This document shows, piece by piece, positions 23,291-36,809 of a stretch of 64,000 nt of DNA (the first letter of the stretch is position 1; every line of letters begins with the position of its first letter). The stretch covers positions 28,971,741 through 29,035,740 of the forward strand of contig CM019216.1 in the NCBI GenBank assembly GCA_009741485.1, read 5' to 3'. A program made the translations under genes and the position numbers. The notes under the pieces were generated by a model, which was given only the letters and a program-made list of their open reading frames with translations, ran no database searches and was not told where the DNA came from. The stretch is from Malurus cyaneus samueli (Eukaryota > Chordata > Aves > Passeriformes > Maluridae).

Positions 23291-26200
23291 CTGCCATCTG
23301 ACACACATAAAAACTGTGCAAGGGAAGCCTTTAGAAATGAAACAAGTACAGATGACTCCATGTGAGTGTTCGAGTCTATGCCACAGCTTTTTCTAAGTTC
23401 TAATAAAGATGTGACCCTCTATGCCCTGACTCTGTAGAAATACATAAAGATATTTTTTTTGCTTAGAATCACTACGGAGGAAAGAATGATCTATTTGCTT
23501 GTTTATTTATCAAAAAGGAAATGATATTTCAGGATTTTCTTTATCACTAATTTGTCTTCTTTCTCAGAAAGATCAATCTTCAGTACAGAAATTTTCGAAT
23601 GTGCAAAAGTGATGCTTTTCTTATCATAGCATTTTCTATGTGTGCTAACCCTTATTCTCCACTTTCTAAAAATGAGTTTTCTCTCCTTGCCCTTCCTAAA
23701 GGTTGGCTGGTCTATTAACATCCTGATGAATATGCCAGAGTTCTCAGCTCCTAGCATCTGCATTCAGAGAGCAGAAGACAGCATTGGAAATCGTAGAGGG
23801 TCACAACTCAGAATGAGTCACTTGATTGGGATTTATTTTATTGTTGTCAAAGATTTCTTTAAAAAGTCTTGAGTAGGATTTTCTTTCTATTCATCCAAAG
23901 CAGCATAGATGTCACTGAGACCATACTTAATGAATATACATTCTGTGAATCTTTTTACACACACTTACAGGACATTTTCCAGTTAACGAACTGAGTTTTA
24001 TGGGACAACAACTTGGTTTTGGAAACACAGATTGCTGACTGCAATCTGCTTTCAAAAGAAGCAAATTGAATGATGACCTTTTAATGATGGTATTTTTATA
24101 CATCCCCAGGAATATATGGTCCTGGGTTTTTCAGTACATTGTTTCCCACTGAGATCAATTCACACTTTAATTTCTAGCCACATTCCATCAGATTTTTCCC
24201 CGAATGAGCAGTTATTTACTCTGGTGAAATGTTGTGCTAATTCTTTTAAGTGGTATTTTCAAGTTATCACTTTGTACATAACTTATCAATTAACACATGA
24301 TTCTAGTTTTTAAGGGTTTATTCAAGGATTTTGTTCATTCTTTCTTTTAAGAATTTTGTTAGTTAAATGACATCTCACTGATATATTTATATAAAGGCAA
24401 GTTAGGCTAAAGACCTCTCCTTAAATTTATTCAGGGAGAAAAAAAAAGGAAGCAGAATCAGCCCTCTATAATCACAGGCAACATTTACAATTAACCACGT
24501 CTGAGCTCTCATCTGAGGCCACCAAATGTGACTCCCTACACAAGATCACAGTTTGTCTGTGACACGTTTCATCCACTCCTTTTCTCACACCATTCCTTCA
24601 ACATCATTACCTCACTTTACTCAAATGCATCTCACACACCTGTGATATTCCAGGATGTTTTCCATAAGGACCCCTACCCACACCTGCCTCTCAATATCCA
24701 TGCTGAATTTAATAGAAAATCATGTTGTTGTTGGAAAGGAGAATAAAAGCCATCATCAGGAGCAGAAGTCCCCAACACATTAGCAGTGTCTGTGATATGT
24801 CCTTACTGAATCTCCAGAAGCTGTCAGACTGGACAGATTTCTAGCCAGTGAAAATTATTACTCAGGGGTGGACTGCTGTTGTCCTTGGCTGTGAACATGG
24901 ATTCCTGCACCACTAATCCTTTTCCTTCATGCCCCTCACCGAGATTTGGCAGGAGGCTTGCCATACACAACATATGGTTGATATTTTCAGTTATCCTTTT
25001 CCAAAATCATCCGAGTGCTAATCCTAACTCTGCCCTCTGCCTGACAAGGAATGACCACCATGTATCCCAGCTCTCTCCCAAACTACAACCATGCAGTGTG
25101 AAACCCGTGCAGCTGCATGACAGCTGAGGACCATTGCCTCGTAGGTCAGCCAGCTGAGGGAATATTTTCAGCCAATTTACTCTTTGATTCCCAGGGTAGG
25201 TGGGAATTAACTCCCTGCAGAGAGTATGAATAACTGCTCAAACATATCATGACACCTAGAAAATGACCATATAGATCAGTAGCTATTCAAAACATCTAAA
25301 TAATCTGCAAATTAACAAAGCCATGGTTAAGTGGCCTTTTGAGTAGATCTTGTCACTCTAGCAAAGTCCAGATTCCTTTGCTGTTGCATAACTTATTTCA
25401 TGTTCAGGTAATTTTTTTCTCAGCTCTTTTCTTACAAACTTATTACTCCAAGTAATGTTCAGGGCCTTCTTACTGTAGGAGTAATGGTACTTCCCACTGA
25501 TTCTGTAAAACACATTTGTAGTTTAAGCTGTACTTCAAAATATTTTAAGGAATCTGTCTAGAAAACCATTTCAGCTTCTAATCTAATTCAGAAGTTTAAA
25601 TCAAATATGTCCAGCTAACCTTTCTCTCCAATGTAAGACATAATTTATTTCCAAAAGACGCACCTCATACTAAACTTGGCTTGGTATTGACTGTGATCAG
25701 GAATTTATGTTTTCTTACTGGAAGAATGGGTCCTATTGCAATCAGAGTTAGAATTACATTTGGATTAAATATTGTTAATATAAAATCTTGAAAACACCAG
25801 TTAATCTTTTTCTGCCTGCAACAGTTTGGAATACAGCTGTCATCAATACTTTTTTTTTTACTGTGTATATAGTACTTTTTACAATTACTCTTACTCTTGG
25901 GGCTTGCAAATCTAAAACTTGAATGTAGTTTTACTTTGAGACTGAGCAGCCTTCAGAGAGGAGACTGAAGAGAAGTCTGGAGTCAATTGCGGGCAACAGC
26001 TTATGTTCTCTTCACTGGATGGGTGGTTCCCTCAGCTAGAATTATTTTTGAGGTTAGGGTTATTTGGGGGAATGCAATAACTGAAGAACCCATTTCAACA
26101 TCTGGTGCCTTGCCCTCAGAAAAAGGAAAAAAAGTTGTTCTAGGGCAATACTTTGTGCTTTTTTTTTTTTTCTTATAATTTGTTCCATGACCCTGGTTAA

Positions 26201-27568
26201 ATTGAGCACTTATGTTTGGGAATGTACAGATTGCAGAACAATGCCATCTCAAGATTGAAGCAGAGTGATGTTAAAAACAACTGTTGCTTCTGTCTGTCCT
26301 GTTTGCTGGAGAGCTGCAATCACTGACCATTGCTAGATTTAGAGATAGGGCTGGACTCAGAGTCTGAGGGTTGGAAATTGAAGAGGTCCTTTGAATGTTT
26401 GAAGCTCTACACTCTACAGCATTATGCAAAGGAATTGTATTGCCTGTGTATTGGGTCTTTTTAAAAAATCTTTTTTTTTGGTCTTGTTTTTGTTGGTTTT
26501 CATGTGCAACAACAGTTAAGTCAGAGTCAAAAAAGGGTAACTTGAGGTGAATTTTCACTGTCTGGCTTGGATTCGTCTCAGGTTGAGGCTAGAGTGGTAT
26601 GAGAATTTAAATGTTGCATATCTTGTTTTGTTTCTGAAGGATTTGGGAACTTAGGGATCAGAAAGTGATTTGTTTGCTTGGGATCTAAATGTTTTGTTCA
26701 TTTGTTTTCAGTGAATGCTGGGTAAAACTGGGTTTATACTGGATAACCTAAGGACTGATGTTACTGCTCAGATGAGGTGGACCTAACAGCTGGAAGTAAT
26801 AGGCATGGGGTAGAATAGTTAGGGTTAGTGTAGACAACATAAATTATGATATAATTTTATATTTTCTCTGTTTATGATATAACAGAGAACATTCAGAGAC
26901 TGGTGTTTATCATTACCAAGAGATTATTTTCTTTGCTGTAGTTAGATATGGTTTGGTTTAGATTTAGGCATAAAAGCTGAATGGAGCTCTGGTAACCTCC
27001 GTGTCTCATGGCACATGGAGCTAAAGAGAACACATACAAGTCCATGTACTTTTTCCTCTCTCACACCTGTAGAGATTAGTTCCCTAAATTATTAAAATGT
27101 AGTTGTTTAGTACTGGTACTTTTATATTTTTGTATGATGTACATAAAGACATAGTTTGTCAAACAGGTTCTTTTGCATAATGCACATACATAAAGTTAAT
27201 TCCCTTTTGTGAGGTTAGCTAACCATGCCCCTTTTAAGAGAGTTCAGTTTAAAAGGTACATATCTCTACAATTTGATATTGATCTTACAGTTTCTTAAAG
27301 ATAAGATGGGTGAGTTTGTGCAAGATTTGCCTCCTTCTGCTCTACACATGCTTCTGATTTCCTCATGAATGCTTTAGTTCTTGAAACACAAATTCTCATT
27401 GTTCTAGAAAAAACAGTGCTTTCCCCATTGCACTGCGGGCCTCACTTTAGTTCCTTCTTTCCTTCCCGTGCAGTTTTTGTTCCCTGTGGTGCCCATGCAC
27501 GGAGACAGATACCTAGAGACAAGTTTAGCACAGGAGACTTTATTAAAAAAAATTCTTCAAAGAAGTAT
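23291..27568. other. AT-rich unique sequence, no gene recognised
   Basis: The 24440-25140 portion is somewhat richer in C and holds several short open frames, none recognisable. The rest is AT-rich with short homopolymers (e.g. a T run near 25851 and another at 26159). Confidence 0.5.
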
Positions 27569-27740
27569 AGAATCATAAAATCATAGAATGTAAGGGGTTG
27601 GAATAGACCTTAAAGATCATTTAATTCCAATCTCCCCTGCCACAGAAGGGGATATCTCCCAGTAGACCAGGTTGCTCAAGTTTTTATCCAGCCCGGCTTT
27701 GAAGGCAGCAGTCCCTACCCCACATTAACCTCTGAGTTGT
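27569..27740 (-). mobile_element. CR1 LINE 3' fragment, short
   Basis: The plus strand reads 'agaatcataaaatcatagaatg', then 'ggttggaatagaccttaaagatcat', 'ccctgccacagaaggg' and 'ccaggttgctcaagtttttatccagcc' in the order expected for an antisense CR1 3' end. It is heavily 5'-truncated. The inner limit is approximate. Confidence 0.93.
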
Positions 27741-29169
27741 ACTCAAAGGTTATTTGCAATGACAGGGGATATAGTATATGAAAACGCCATACCTGTTAAG
27801 TATTAGATAAAATGGACAATTTCATACATACACTCTACCTGCACCTTGTCCTTTCTTATTTTACTAGCATAGACACAGCCCAGATGTCCTTTCTCCATAA
27901 GAAAAAACCTAGTTTTTTCTTCCCTTTACTCACTGGAAATCTGTCAGTGGAACTAGGTATCATGTACAAAGTCATGATAATTGCTTTACGAAATAGCTAA
28001 AATAAAACCAAGAACTTAAAAATGGAATTTAGAACGGGGGAAAAAATCCTCTCAACAAAAGCAGATACAGGCAACAGCACAAGTGATAAGACTGCCAGCA
28101 ATTTCAACTCCCAGTGCAAACCAGTCCATGGTTCGTGAATTTTACTTAAGATGAATCAAAGTGACCCACGCAGGCAAGGGAGGGCTTTGCTTTATTTTAT
28201 TACAAGTTAAATGAGGACTCCAAATCAGTAATGAAGGATGCAAATGTTTTTTGGAAATGGTTTCAAGCATTAACAACCAAGCAGAGCTTGGATCCAAAAG
28301 TCAATCTGTGATAAGAGTGATCAGAATACCAAATGCAATCTGTTTCTCTGCACTCTGATAAAACATGTTGTGAGGAGTTGTTTTGATTTGAAAATTGCAG
28401 CTGTTTATCTACAGAACTGCAAATGTAGACTTTCAAAATGTCAGGAGCCAAATGTATTCTTTGGAGAGATTAGTGTAGTATATATGGTGTAACAGGGAAA
28501 TTTATTTTGCCACTGCATTTCTTTGATCTTGTGAGTGCTTTCACAACTCCTTTTTCCTTTTGTTTCTCTCAGTCATGAGGACATAAACCCAGATTTATGA
28601 TGGTATTAGTGTTTTGCCACAGAATGATTGGTATGTCCCAGACTCAGCCTTGTGGGATAAACATGAGCAACTAAGAAAAAAAATTGTCTGAAAGGGATGT
28701 GACCTTTTTTAAAAGAAAAACATTTTAAATAATATTTAAAATGGGAAAAACTCAAATGGGGAAAACTCAGATAAAGCCAGGTAAATATTGATTGTGGGAT
28801 GTGTAAAAGTACTATTTATATTGAACATTATAAATTTTCATAAGGGTTATCCTGCATGATTATAATTTGTTCATGCTGTTATTTCTGAAAGATTTTATTG
28901 AGAATACAGAAAACTTGAGTCTGGACTGAGAAATTCATACAGAAGGATAGCATTGAAGCCTCAATATTAACTCTACTGTCATTCATGTACGTTTATCTTC
29001 AGTGACCATGTTGTTTTTACATCCCTACATTTGAATCCTCAAGAAAAGAAAGAAATTTAGGAATTATAATGGAATGTTTGAAAATTTGTGTTTCCATGAA
29101 CAATATAATCAACAACATTTTAAAATTCAGATTCTGTGAAATTGGAAAGATCCAGAAAGCTTTTCAATT
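27741..29169. other. AT-rich unique sequence, nothing recognised
   Basis: No gene, repeat family or RNA seen. Confidence 0.55.
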
Positions 29170-29274
29170 GATTTCGGATAGAAAGCCAAATCTCTGGAAT
29201 TAGGTATAGGAATTATGATGGNGATTTCGGATAGAAAGCCAAATCTCTGGAATTAGGTATAGGAATTATGATGG
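29170..29274. other. 52-bp exact duplication around a single N (assembly join)
   Basis: Bases 29170-29221 and 29223-29274 are identical over 52 bp and are separated only by one N at 29222, the sole ambiguous base in the window. An exact duplicate that abuts an N on both sides is what results when two overlapping contig ends are placed side by side instead of merged. The true genome probably has a single copy. Confidence 0.92.
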
Positions 29275-32200
29275 TATGTAGTATAAGAAACACTGCCTTC
29301 TTTGAGTGGAAATGACAAATATATATAAAAGATTGAATAATAAGTCCATCTGAATAAACACTTAGGATTGTTATTCAAAGGTGAGGATGACTGCTAATAA
29401 TGTTTCTTGCAGTGAACTTAACCTTGCATTTATATTTATTCTTAACTTTATAAATATAGATACTTATGCTTAAAATGTTCTTATTTCATAATGCCTTTTT
29501 GTTTCCTGGAATGTCTGAAAAAGATGTGGCTTGCACTCTGATTCAAAACAGTATTTGTTTTTGAAATTTTTTTTTACTTTGTGGCAGGAGAGAAATTCCA
29601 AATTCAACCAACACTGTAATAATGTTTTATTCTTCTCTTAGATATGCTTTACTTTTTTGTCATCTGCTTTCCCTTCCAGTATTAATGGAACCAAAGAGAC
29701 TGTGAATAATTGCTGTCACATATTCTTTGCAGTTACACACACACGAAAAAACTGATGATGGCTGTGAAATCAGTGACAAGATTTTTTTTCCAAAAGTCAT
29801 TTGCCAAAGAGAACACTCAAAAACCTCTGCTCTGCTAAATGGGAATGGTACTAGATCAGGAAATGAATAAGTATGTAAGAAATGTTTTTTAAGAGAAAAT
29901 AAATGGAATACATACACTTTCTGGATTTGTGCAAAGTGGAAATGAATGTAGCCACTTGTCTGAGTACTGATAAATGCACTGCAAACAGTCTGCCAGATTG
30001 GACACTTACTTTACTGCAGTCAAACTGGAGTAGACACCTGTAGTCTCTACAAGGGGTTATCACCTGATGTTTGCCATGAAGATTGCTCATAAAAGCAGCT
30101 GCTCAGAAGTGTAATTTCCATCCAATAGGAAATTCCATAATTAACCAGGAGATCTGTTAAAAAAGCACTTAAAAAAACTTAACAAAAACGTATCTATTTT
30201 ACAGAGCATTAAACTTATAGATAAGAAACACTCCATTCCACAAGGGTGGTAGAATAACATTTTTACCAAGATGTCTTTTCTGTTTTTCATAAATAAGATG
30301 CTATTTTCCTAGCATTATATTTTTAATAGGCAGGCATTTTCCTTTGGGAAAAAATATTTTATCAGCTCCACTTATGAGAAGTAGTTTCTGAGAAATATAA
30401 ATCTCATAACATTTTTTGATTGCTAGTAACATTTTAAATGGCAGCTGAAATAAAATTAATTAGAGGTAATTCCAAAAACACAGTGTAATAACCTGCAGGT
30501 GAGGTGACTGCTGAATATATGAGTGTGTATCTTCCATCATATCACATCATACCATATAAATTATATCATATCATAACATATTATATTGTAAACTTTTTAA
30601 GACACACTCTGATAAGTGAGTTATATATTTTACCAGCTAATTTTAAATATGTTTTAAACCCAAAATAAAAATCTTAGCAAATAAAGAGAATGACAAATAA
30701 CCCTAGTATTACTGTTCTGAAGGAAAACAACCAACTGAAATATGTGCCTGCACATATGGTACGTGACAATTTCAATAGGAAATAATTACAAATAAATGAA
30801 GGAGCAGCAATAGTTGTGCACAAATGCAAAGCAGCATGGTTTGTTCCTTACAACAAAAAAAAACAGTTTCTGCAAGGACATTGAAATTCTGTGAAAGTAG
30901 CTAAACTGAAAAAAGATGGATTTCAACATCTGAAGACAATTTGATTTCATCCAGATGGTTTTATTTTTCAAAAATATTGGACAATGTGAAATATATATGG
31001 TCAATTGCACAGAAGGAAAGTATCCTCAGATGATAGATCAGAAAATGAAAAAGAATAAAGAAACTTCAGCTAACATTTCAAACTAGCAAATTTCTTATGC
31101 TACCCTTTTACTTAAACTCACTCCTGTAACTAAATTTTAAAAATCATGGTTCCTATTTTTTGTAGATCCAAACACTCACAAATACTTATGTCTGCTTAGG
31201 ACTCCAGGAAATTCTCAGCCAATAGAATGTATTTAACAAACAATTTAACTTAAATGAAGCATCAGAAATGCCCCAAGTTCACAAAAGCCTATTCCATTGA
31301 AATGTTCTCTTTAGAGCCAGCAATGCTTGACTAGAGCCTAGGCATTTCCTCTTTCATTAACATTTTCCTTTCTATGGCATTCAGTGTAGAATTTCTAACT
31401 ACTGTTCCTCATATTTTCTTGGCCTGCTTCTTGTATTTAATTTTCATTTGCTGCTAAATCACTCAGCTTTTTACTACTGCTGTATAAATATGTGTTCAAC
31501 CTTTCTGCTTGCAGTTGGTGGAAACATATATTACTGAAATGCTATCCTCCCAAACACATCATGTTTTCCCCATATGTGCCCTTGCATCCTGCTAGCTTTA
31601 GACCTCTGTAAGGCTGAATTTTTGCTCAAAGTTTGAGTTTGGATCTGGGTTTATTTTTAGGTAAAAAAATAATTCAGGCAAACTCTGTGGTTGTTTTTGA
31701 AACATCTGTTAGTTTCTTCTGTGGATCTTTGTGTCAGACACAGTGCTGTCTCTGCCTGAAGAACATCAGAAACGCATTCCCGAAAGACGAGTATGTGTTA
31801 GTGGTGTATGAGTAACTTGGAGGCTTTCTGTGACAAGGGATTATGCTAACTTGTCTCATGGCTAATTCTTGCTTGCCAGCAGAGCAATAGTGTTTGCCCA
31901 TATGGGAATAATTTTTCCCTGAATCCTGTCAGCTACCAGTGCTCAAACTGAGTCTAGAATATTGGTGGGAAAGACACATGACCTTCTGTGAAGTGAGAAT
32001 TTGTTTCACGTCTCAGACACTTAACGGACTTGTGTATGTACAATAACTTCTTTAAACATGTTATTTCTGGAGAAACAGAGTGCCCTCTCCTCGTAAAACT
32101 TGGCAGTTTTGCTTTTAGTAGACAAAATTAATGGAGAGCTAACAAGCAAAGGCTTAGCTTACTATTATAGAACTGGGGAAAATGTTACAGAAAAAAACAG

Positions 32201-33999
32201 GAGCAGGACCATAAACACGATGGGTTGGAATATACTTGCAACACTTGACCTGTCTCTCTCTGAGGGTTTTTCCTAGGTATGGCTTTGGCAGCACAGGGCA
32301 GAAGTCACTCTGTTCTAGAGATATATTTATCAGCATCAAATGCCATAACACTGAAAATCTGTCTCTTTCTTACCCTAATAGTTGCCACAATATTTTTTAA
32401 TACACATGGAGTTTCAGTGTGCCTTAGGAGATTTGTTTCCCCTTATATTATCATTTCGGGAAATGAATCATAAGGTAACTTTGATTATAAATTCTTATTA
32501 TGAGAAGGAACATAAAACTTCTTTTTAGTTTGATTAGTTGACTTCCTATGATATGCAAGAAGCTGTTTGGAACATTAATTTCTCATCTGTTTTACATTCT
32601 CGCTTAGGAATTCAATTGAATTAGGGTGTTAGCTGACTCCTCCCTTCCCAAACAATGTGATGTCCACTGTGGAAACTTTTCCTCTTGGCTTTGTAAGACC
32701 TTGAAAAATGTGCAGAAGGAAAAATATTAATTGTACAACTACTCAGTTACACCATAGATTGTGACATATCTTTGGTTTCTTATAGTAATCCTTTAAAACA
32801 GACAAATAATACAGATCAACTATTTAACACATGAATTACTTTGTCCAGACTGTTCCCTCCCACCTGCCTTTTTATTATGTTAATCAAAAAAAATGCATCC
32901 TATTAGTTCTTGAAAGGCATAGGCAGAGAATGCAAATTTTTTACCTTTGCATTAACTTGAGGAGTAGGTACTTCTAAAAGCAAGAAAGATTAAGTAATAT
33001 TCACAATCTTACATAAGAAGTAGAACATTTCACTTACTTGCAACTTCAAAGAGTAATAAAACCAAAAAAATCCAACAAAAAATAGACAGGAAGGAAAAAG
33101 TTATGTTCCTTGGACTTTATGAATGTGTTTTAAAATATTTGGCATTGGAGTTTTCTTATTCCATGTTCCTGCTCATAGAATAACCTACAAAGAGCTAATA
33201 ATTCTTCATTAAGTTATGAAAAATACTTCCATATATAGATGTCTCTTGTCATGTCCCTGGAAGAGGGGCTTGGTCATCTGATAAATAGGAAAAAATGAGC
33301 TTGGAAAAAAAATGAGCTTCTAGTTATGTGTACTTCATGAACACCTGAAAGACTTTATACTGGATTTGCATAATGCTCTGTGGTAAAGGCAAGTCCATGT
33401 GTTCATGGCAAGTATCATGAGAAGATGCCCTGAAATGGGATCATATGGACAGGTAGTTTATATAGGACCACCATTTTCTTGCTGTGTTCCTTTAAGTGAC
33501 TATTTGTTAATGAACATTTATGTAAAGATGAGAAAGTTATTTATGTATATTTTCTCCACTTGAGTCAAAAATCTGTGATCTCTGATTTTCTCAGAAGCCC
33601 CTAATGGCTGCCCCAGTCAGCACCTTTTCTACCCATTTCCTGCTGCATTGCTTGTAACTACAGGTTTGTACTTGAAAACAACTAAAATTCTTTACAAGGC
33701 TGTGCTACAAGAGCTCAAGGTAAACCCTGCGTTTTTGTCTCACAGGATTCATTCAGTCTGACAGGTTGTTAGCTAAAGCTAGTCACTGAGCTAGAAGTGC
33801 CATCTGGAACTTCTACTGGGAGTGGCAGGTGAAGAATTTGGGAAAAAGAAGTATAAAAGGATGTTTTAATATACCGGAGGAATATGTCTTCTGAGAAGCT
33901 TCAGGTCATTAGCCACTGGTCTCCAGAAGACCATATCACAGTTATAGAGGCACTAAATGTGACCTGTGTGCCCTTGGCTGCCTCGATTGAGGAGCACAC
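29275..33999. other. AT-rich unique sequence with an ATATCA-rich patch
   Basis: AT-rich sequence without a recognised gene. At about 30536-30592 there is an irregular ATATC/ATCAT low-complexity patch. Near 33290-33320 a short A-rich word with ATGAGCTT is duplicated. Confidence 0.5.
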
Positions 34000-34342
34000 C
34001 ACGCTGTGACCCTTCAGGTGAGCAGCAGTGCCAGCCTTTACACCAGGGCAGTCCCAGCAGTCACACACCCTGCTGCTTCTGATTTTTTCCTGCCATTCCC
34101 AGGGAGTTTCTGACCCTCTTCACCTCACTGACCCTGACCCCGCCTGTTGGCTGATGCCCTGGCCAAGCCCTGGCTTGTCCTCATGCCCAGGGAAATTCAT
34201 GGTGCTCAGGGCTGGGGCTCCCCCTGTGGCCCTGGCTGCCCTGCTCCTGGTTGGGATTTTGGGACAGACCCCCCTGCTGTCCCAGGGGAAGCTCCACCAC
34301 CCCCAGCATCCCCACCACAGGGAGCCCAAGGCCTCTGGATGA
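34000..34342. other. Unassigned GC-rich block
   Basis: About 340 bases with many CCC/GGG and CTGG words, sharply richer in GC than both flanks, ending just before an A-rich stretch. Both strands stay open for about 100 codons. On the plus strand one frame, from an ATG at about 34199, has a hydrophobic alanine/leucine/valine run that would pass as a signal peptide. There is no supported gene structure. Such frames are expected in GC-rich DNA, which has few stop codons. It may be a decayed mobile element or a piece of GC-rich sequence moved from elsewhere. I cannot assign it. Confidence 0.5.
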
Positions 34343-34680
34343 AAAAAACAGACAAATAACAAATGTTAAATTCCATTTGAATCTTTTATGCACATTCAGT
34401 GGAGATCCTTGTGGGAGATATTCCTTGTCCCCTGGTTTAGAGATTAGCCATTTAGAGTAATAAAAATCCAAATGTATTTTAACAAAAATGAATTTTATAG
34501 GAAATAGAAGGAATAAAACTAAACCTAAAGTACACAGTTCTCTATGAATCTTATCTAATTTATTCAAAATAAATATTTTACTATAAACTGCAGTAAATAT
34601 ATCTATATCTAATCAAAACCAAAAAAAGCTTTAACTTCCTTACTTAAAAGAGGCTGACTGTCTTGATAAAAATAAATGAA

Positions 34681-35418
34681 TATCACAGAATTGGAGAATA
34701 TGCTGAGTTGGAAGGAACCCATAAGAATCATCAAAGTCTAGCTTCTGGTCTTGAACAGACCCATCCCAAGAGTCACACCAAGTGACAGAGAGTCCAAACA
34801 CCTCCTGAACTCTGTCAGGCTTGGGGCTGTGACCACTGCTCTGGGGAGCCTGTTCCAATGCCTCTGGGTGAAGAACATTTTTCTAATATCCAACCTAAAC
34901 CTCCCCTAACACAAGTTCAGGCCATTCCCTTGGGTCTGTCCCTGGTCACCACAGAGCAGAGATCAGTGCCTCCCTCCTCTTCCCCTCATGAGGAAGTTGT
35001 AACTGCACTGAGGTCTCCCCTCAGTCTCCTCCAGGCTGAACAGACCAAGTGCCCTCAGCTGCTCCTCACAGCTTCCCCTCAAGGCCCTTCACCATCTTTG
35101 TTGCCCTCCTTTGGTCACTCTCTAACAGTTTAATGTCTTTTTTACCTTGTGGCACCCAAAGCTGTCCCCAGCACTCGAGGTGAGGCCGCCCCAGGTCAGA
35201 GCAGAGCGGGACAATCACCTCCCTTGCCCGGCTGGTGCTGCTGTGCCCAGTGACCCCCATGACACGGGTGGCCCTCCTGCCTGCCAGGGCACTGCTGGCT
35301 CATGTTCAACTCTCCCTTGACCAGGACCCCAAGGTCCCTTTCTGTAGCCCTGGTCTCCAGCATCTCATTCCCCAGTCTGTTCGTACACCCAGAGCTCCCC
35401 CATCCCAGGACGGAGGGT
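34681..35418 (-). mobile_element. CR1 LINE 3' part, longest copy in the window
   Basis: About 740 bp of antisense CR1. Starting from the plus-strand left end, the landmarks in order are: 'tatcacagaattggagaat', 'gagttggaaggaaccc', 'ccaatgcctctgggtgaaga', 'tccaggctgaacagacc', 'ttggtcactctctaacagttt', 'agagcgggacaatcacctcc' and 'gctggctcatgttcaac'. This reaches upstream of the usual short 3' fragments, into the GC-rich part typical of longer CR1 copies. The element runs on the minus strand with its 3' end at 34681. Frames in it are broken remnants or antisense shadows. Confidence 0.96.
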
Positions 35419-36467
35419 TATTTTAACTCAGGCTGAAATCACAAATCTTTTACTCAGCATAATGCTTAGGGCAGGACCTTATATCCAAGTGGTAGAACAA
35501 GAAGACTGGTTCTAACTATTTTTATGCTTGCAGTAAAGAAGTGACCAAACATATATTTTCAGTGTCAGAAGAGTAAAGAAATAGGCTAAAATATTAGGTA
35601 TAGGCTTAAAAAATTAGGCAGTACTTGTGCTAAAACCAGTGTTTTTCATAAATTATTTCTTGAAGCCTGTTCCCAGAAAATTGATATGAAACACAGCTAG
35701 TGTTAATTTGTATTTACAGTCAAAGTCATTATTAGTGCAGAGTCCATATTATGTGCATTAGAAATGCAATATAAATTATAGAAACTATTTGGTGCCCTCT
35801 CTTCAGCTTATGTATTTAGAGTCCCCTTACTTGCTGTGAAGTAGCTGCAGGTATGAGCTGTATTCTCCAAAGTTAATTATTTTGTGGGTTTTGTTTGTTC
35901 ATTTTAATATGGAAGAATAATGGAAATCTTTAAATAATCCCAAAATTTCTAAATTATGATCAATGTTCAGTATTTTCTTTCATCTTCCATTTTTAAAATA
36001 TGATTTCCATTCAGGCTACTCTCCTTAAAGAGTCTTCTGCATAATTTTTTTGTATTTCCTGTTAGGGAGGAAAATATCAAAAAATATCAGGTGGATCCAT
36101 TATTTTGAAGTGAGAGATTGATACCATAAAACACTATTCATAAAAATATGAAAAATTACTCAAATTTTGCCTCTTTGTATCACTAAAGATGGCATAAGGG
36201 TAAAGGGTTGGAATGTTATGAAAAAACCTAGAAATATATTTGAGACCTAAATACCCTTAGAGAATCATTTGCCCTCAGTTATTATCTATCAAAGCCTATG
36301 ACCTGTAAATAAACAGAAACACACTCATAAAGAATGGCTGCTGTGATTGCATCCAGTCCCAAGCAGAAAGTTTGCATTCAGGAATACCTTTGTAGACAAA
36401 GAGCTGGAAAGATGAAAAATTCTGTTTGCAACAACTGTTGGGTCTTAAATCTTGTTTTTCTTCTTAG
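35419..36467. other. AT-rich unique sequence, nothing recognised
   Basis: No repeat family seen. The last 30 bases form a strong polypyrimidine tract that ends in TTCTTAG, the acceptor-like signal of the next entry. Confidence 0.55.
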
Positions 36468-36809
36468 AACAAAACCAAAACCTTTCAAATAGTTTCAGGA
36501 AAGGAAATTGTGGTGAAACATCTGTTTTCTGGTCAGAAAGGCCAGCTTTTGAATTAATGTATCTTGCCACTGGAAACAATCCAATAATCTATCCTGGACA
36601 CTTGAAATTTCCCACCGTAGATGTTGTCGAAATCAATGCTTCTCTAAAAGACATCCTGCTTGCTTTGATGCAGATGCTTGTTTTCACCAAAACCAAAGAA
36701 ACAAGTTGTGAGACCTGTGGACGAGTTGGGAACAAATTAGGTGGAAAAAATGGGAGAGGGACAGGAACTTTGATTTTAGCAGTGTGGCTTAACTATTCCC
36801 CACAAGAAA
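36468..36809 (+). CDS. Candidate splice-flanked exon, unrecognised protein
   Basis: Seen: a frame open for 114 codons on the plus strand is preceded by an excellent acceptor (CTTGTTTTTCTTCTTAG, ending at 36467) and followed by a good donor (GAAA/GTATGTAAG at 36810). As an exon it is 342 nt, with two bases, 113 codons and one base, so it can be included or skipped without changing frame. About 28 per cent of codons start with G. The translation has three cysteines, a hydrophobic leucine-rich stretch in the middle and a glycine-rich part near the end, but matches no family I know. Against it: the window has more than a dozen frames of similar length by chance or repeats, and no partner exon is evident on this strand. 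If the donor is not used, the frame stops two codons later. It could be part of a long non-coding RNA. Confidence 0.22.
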
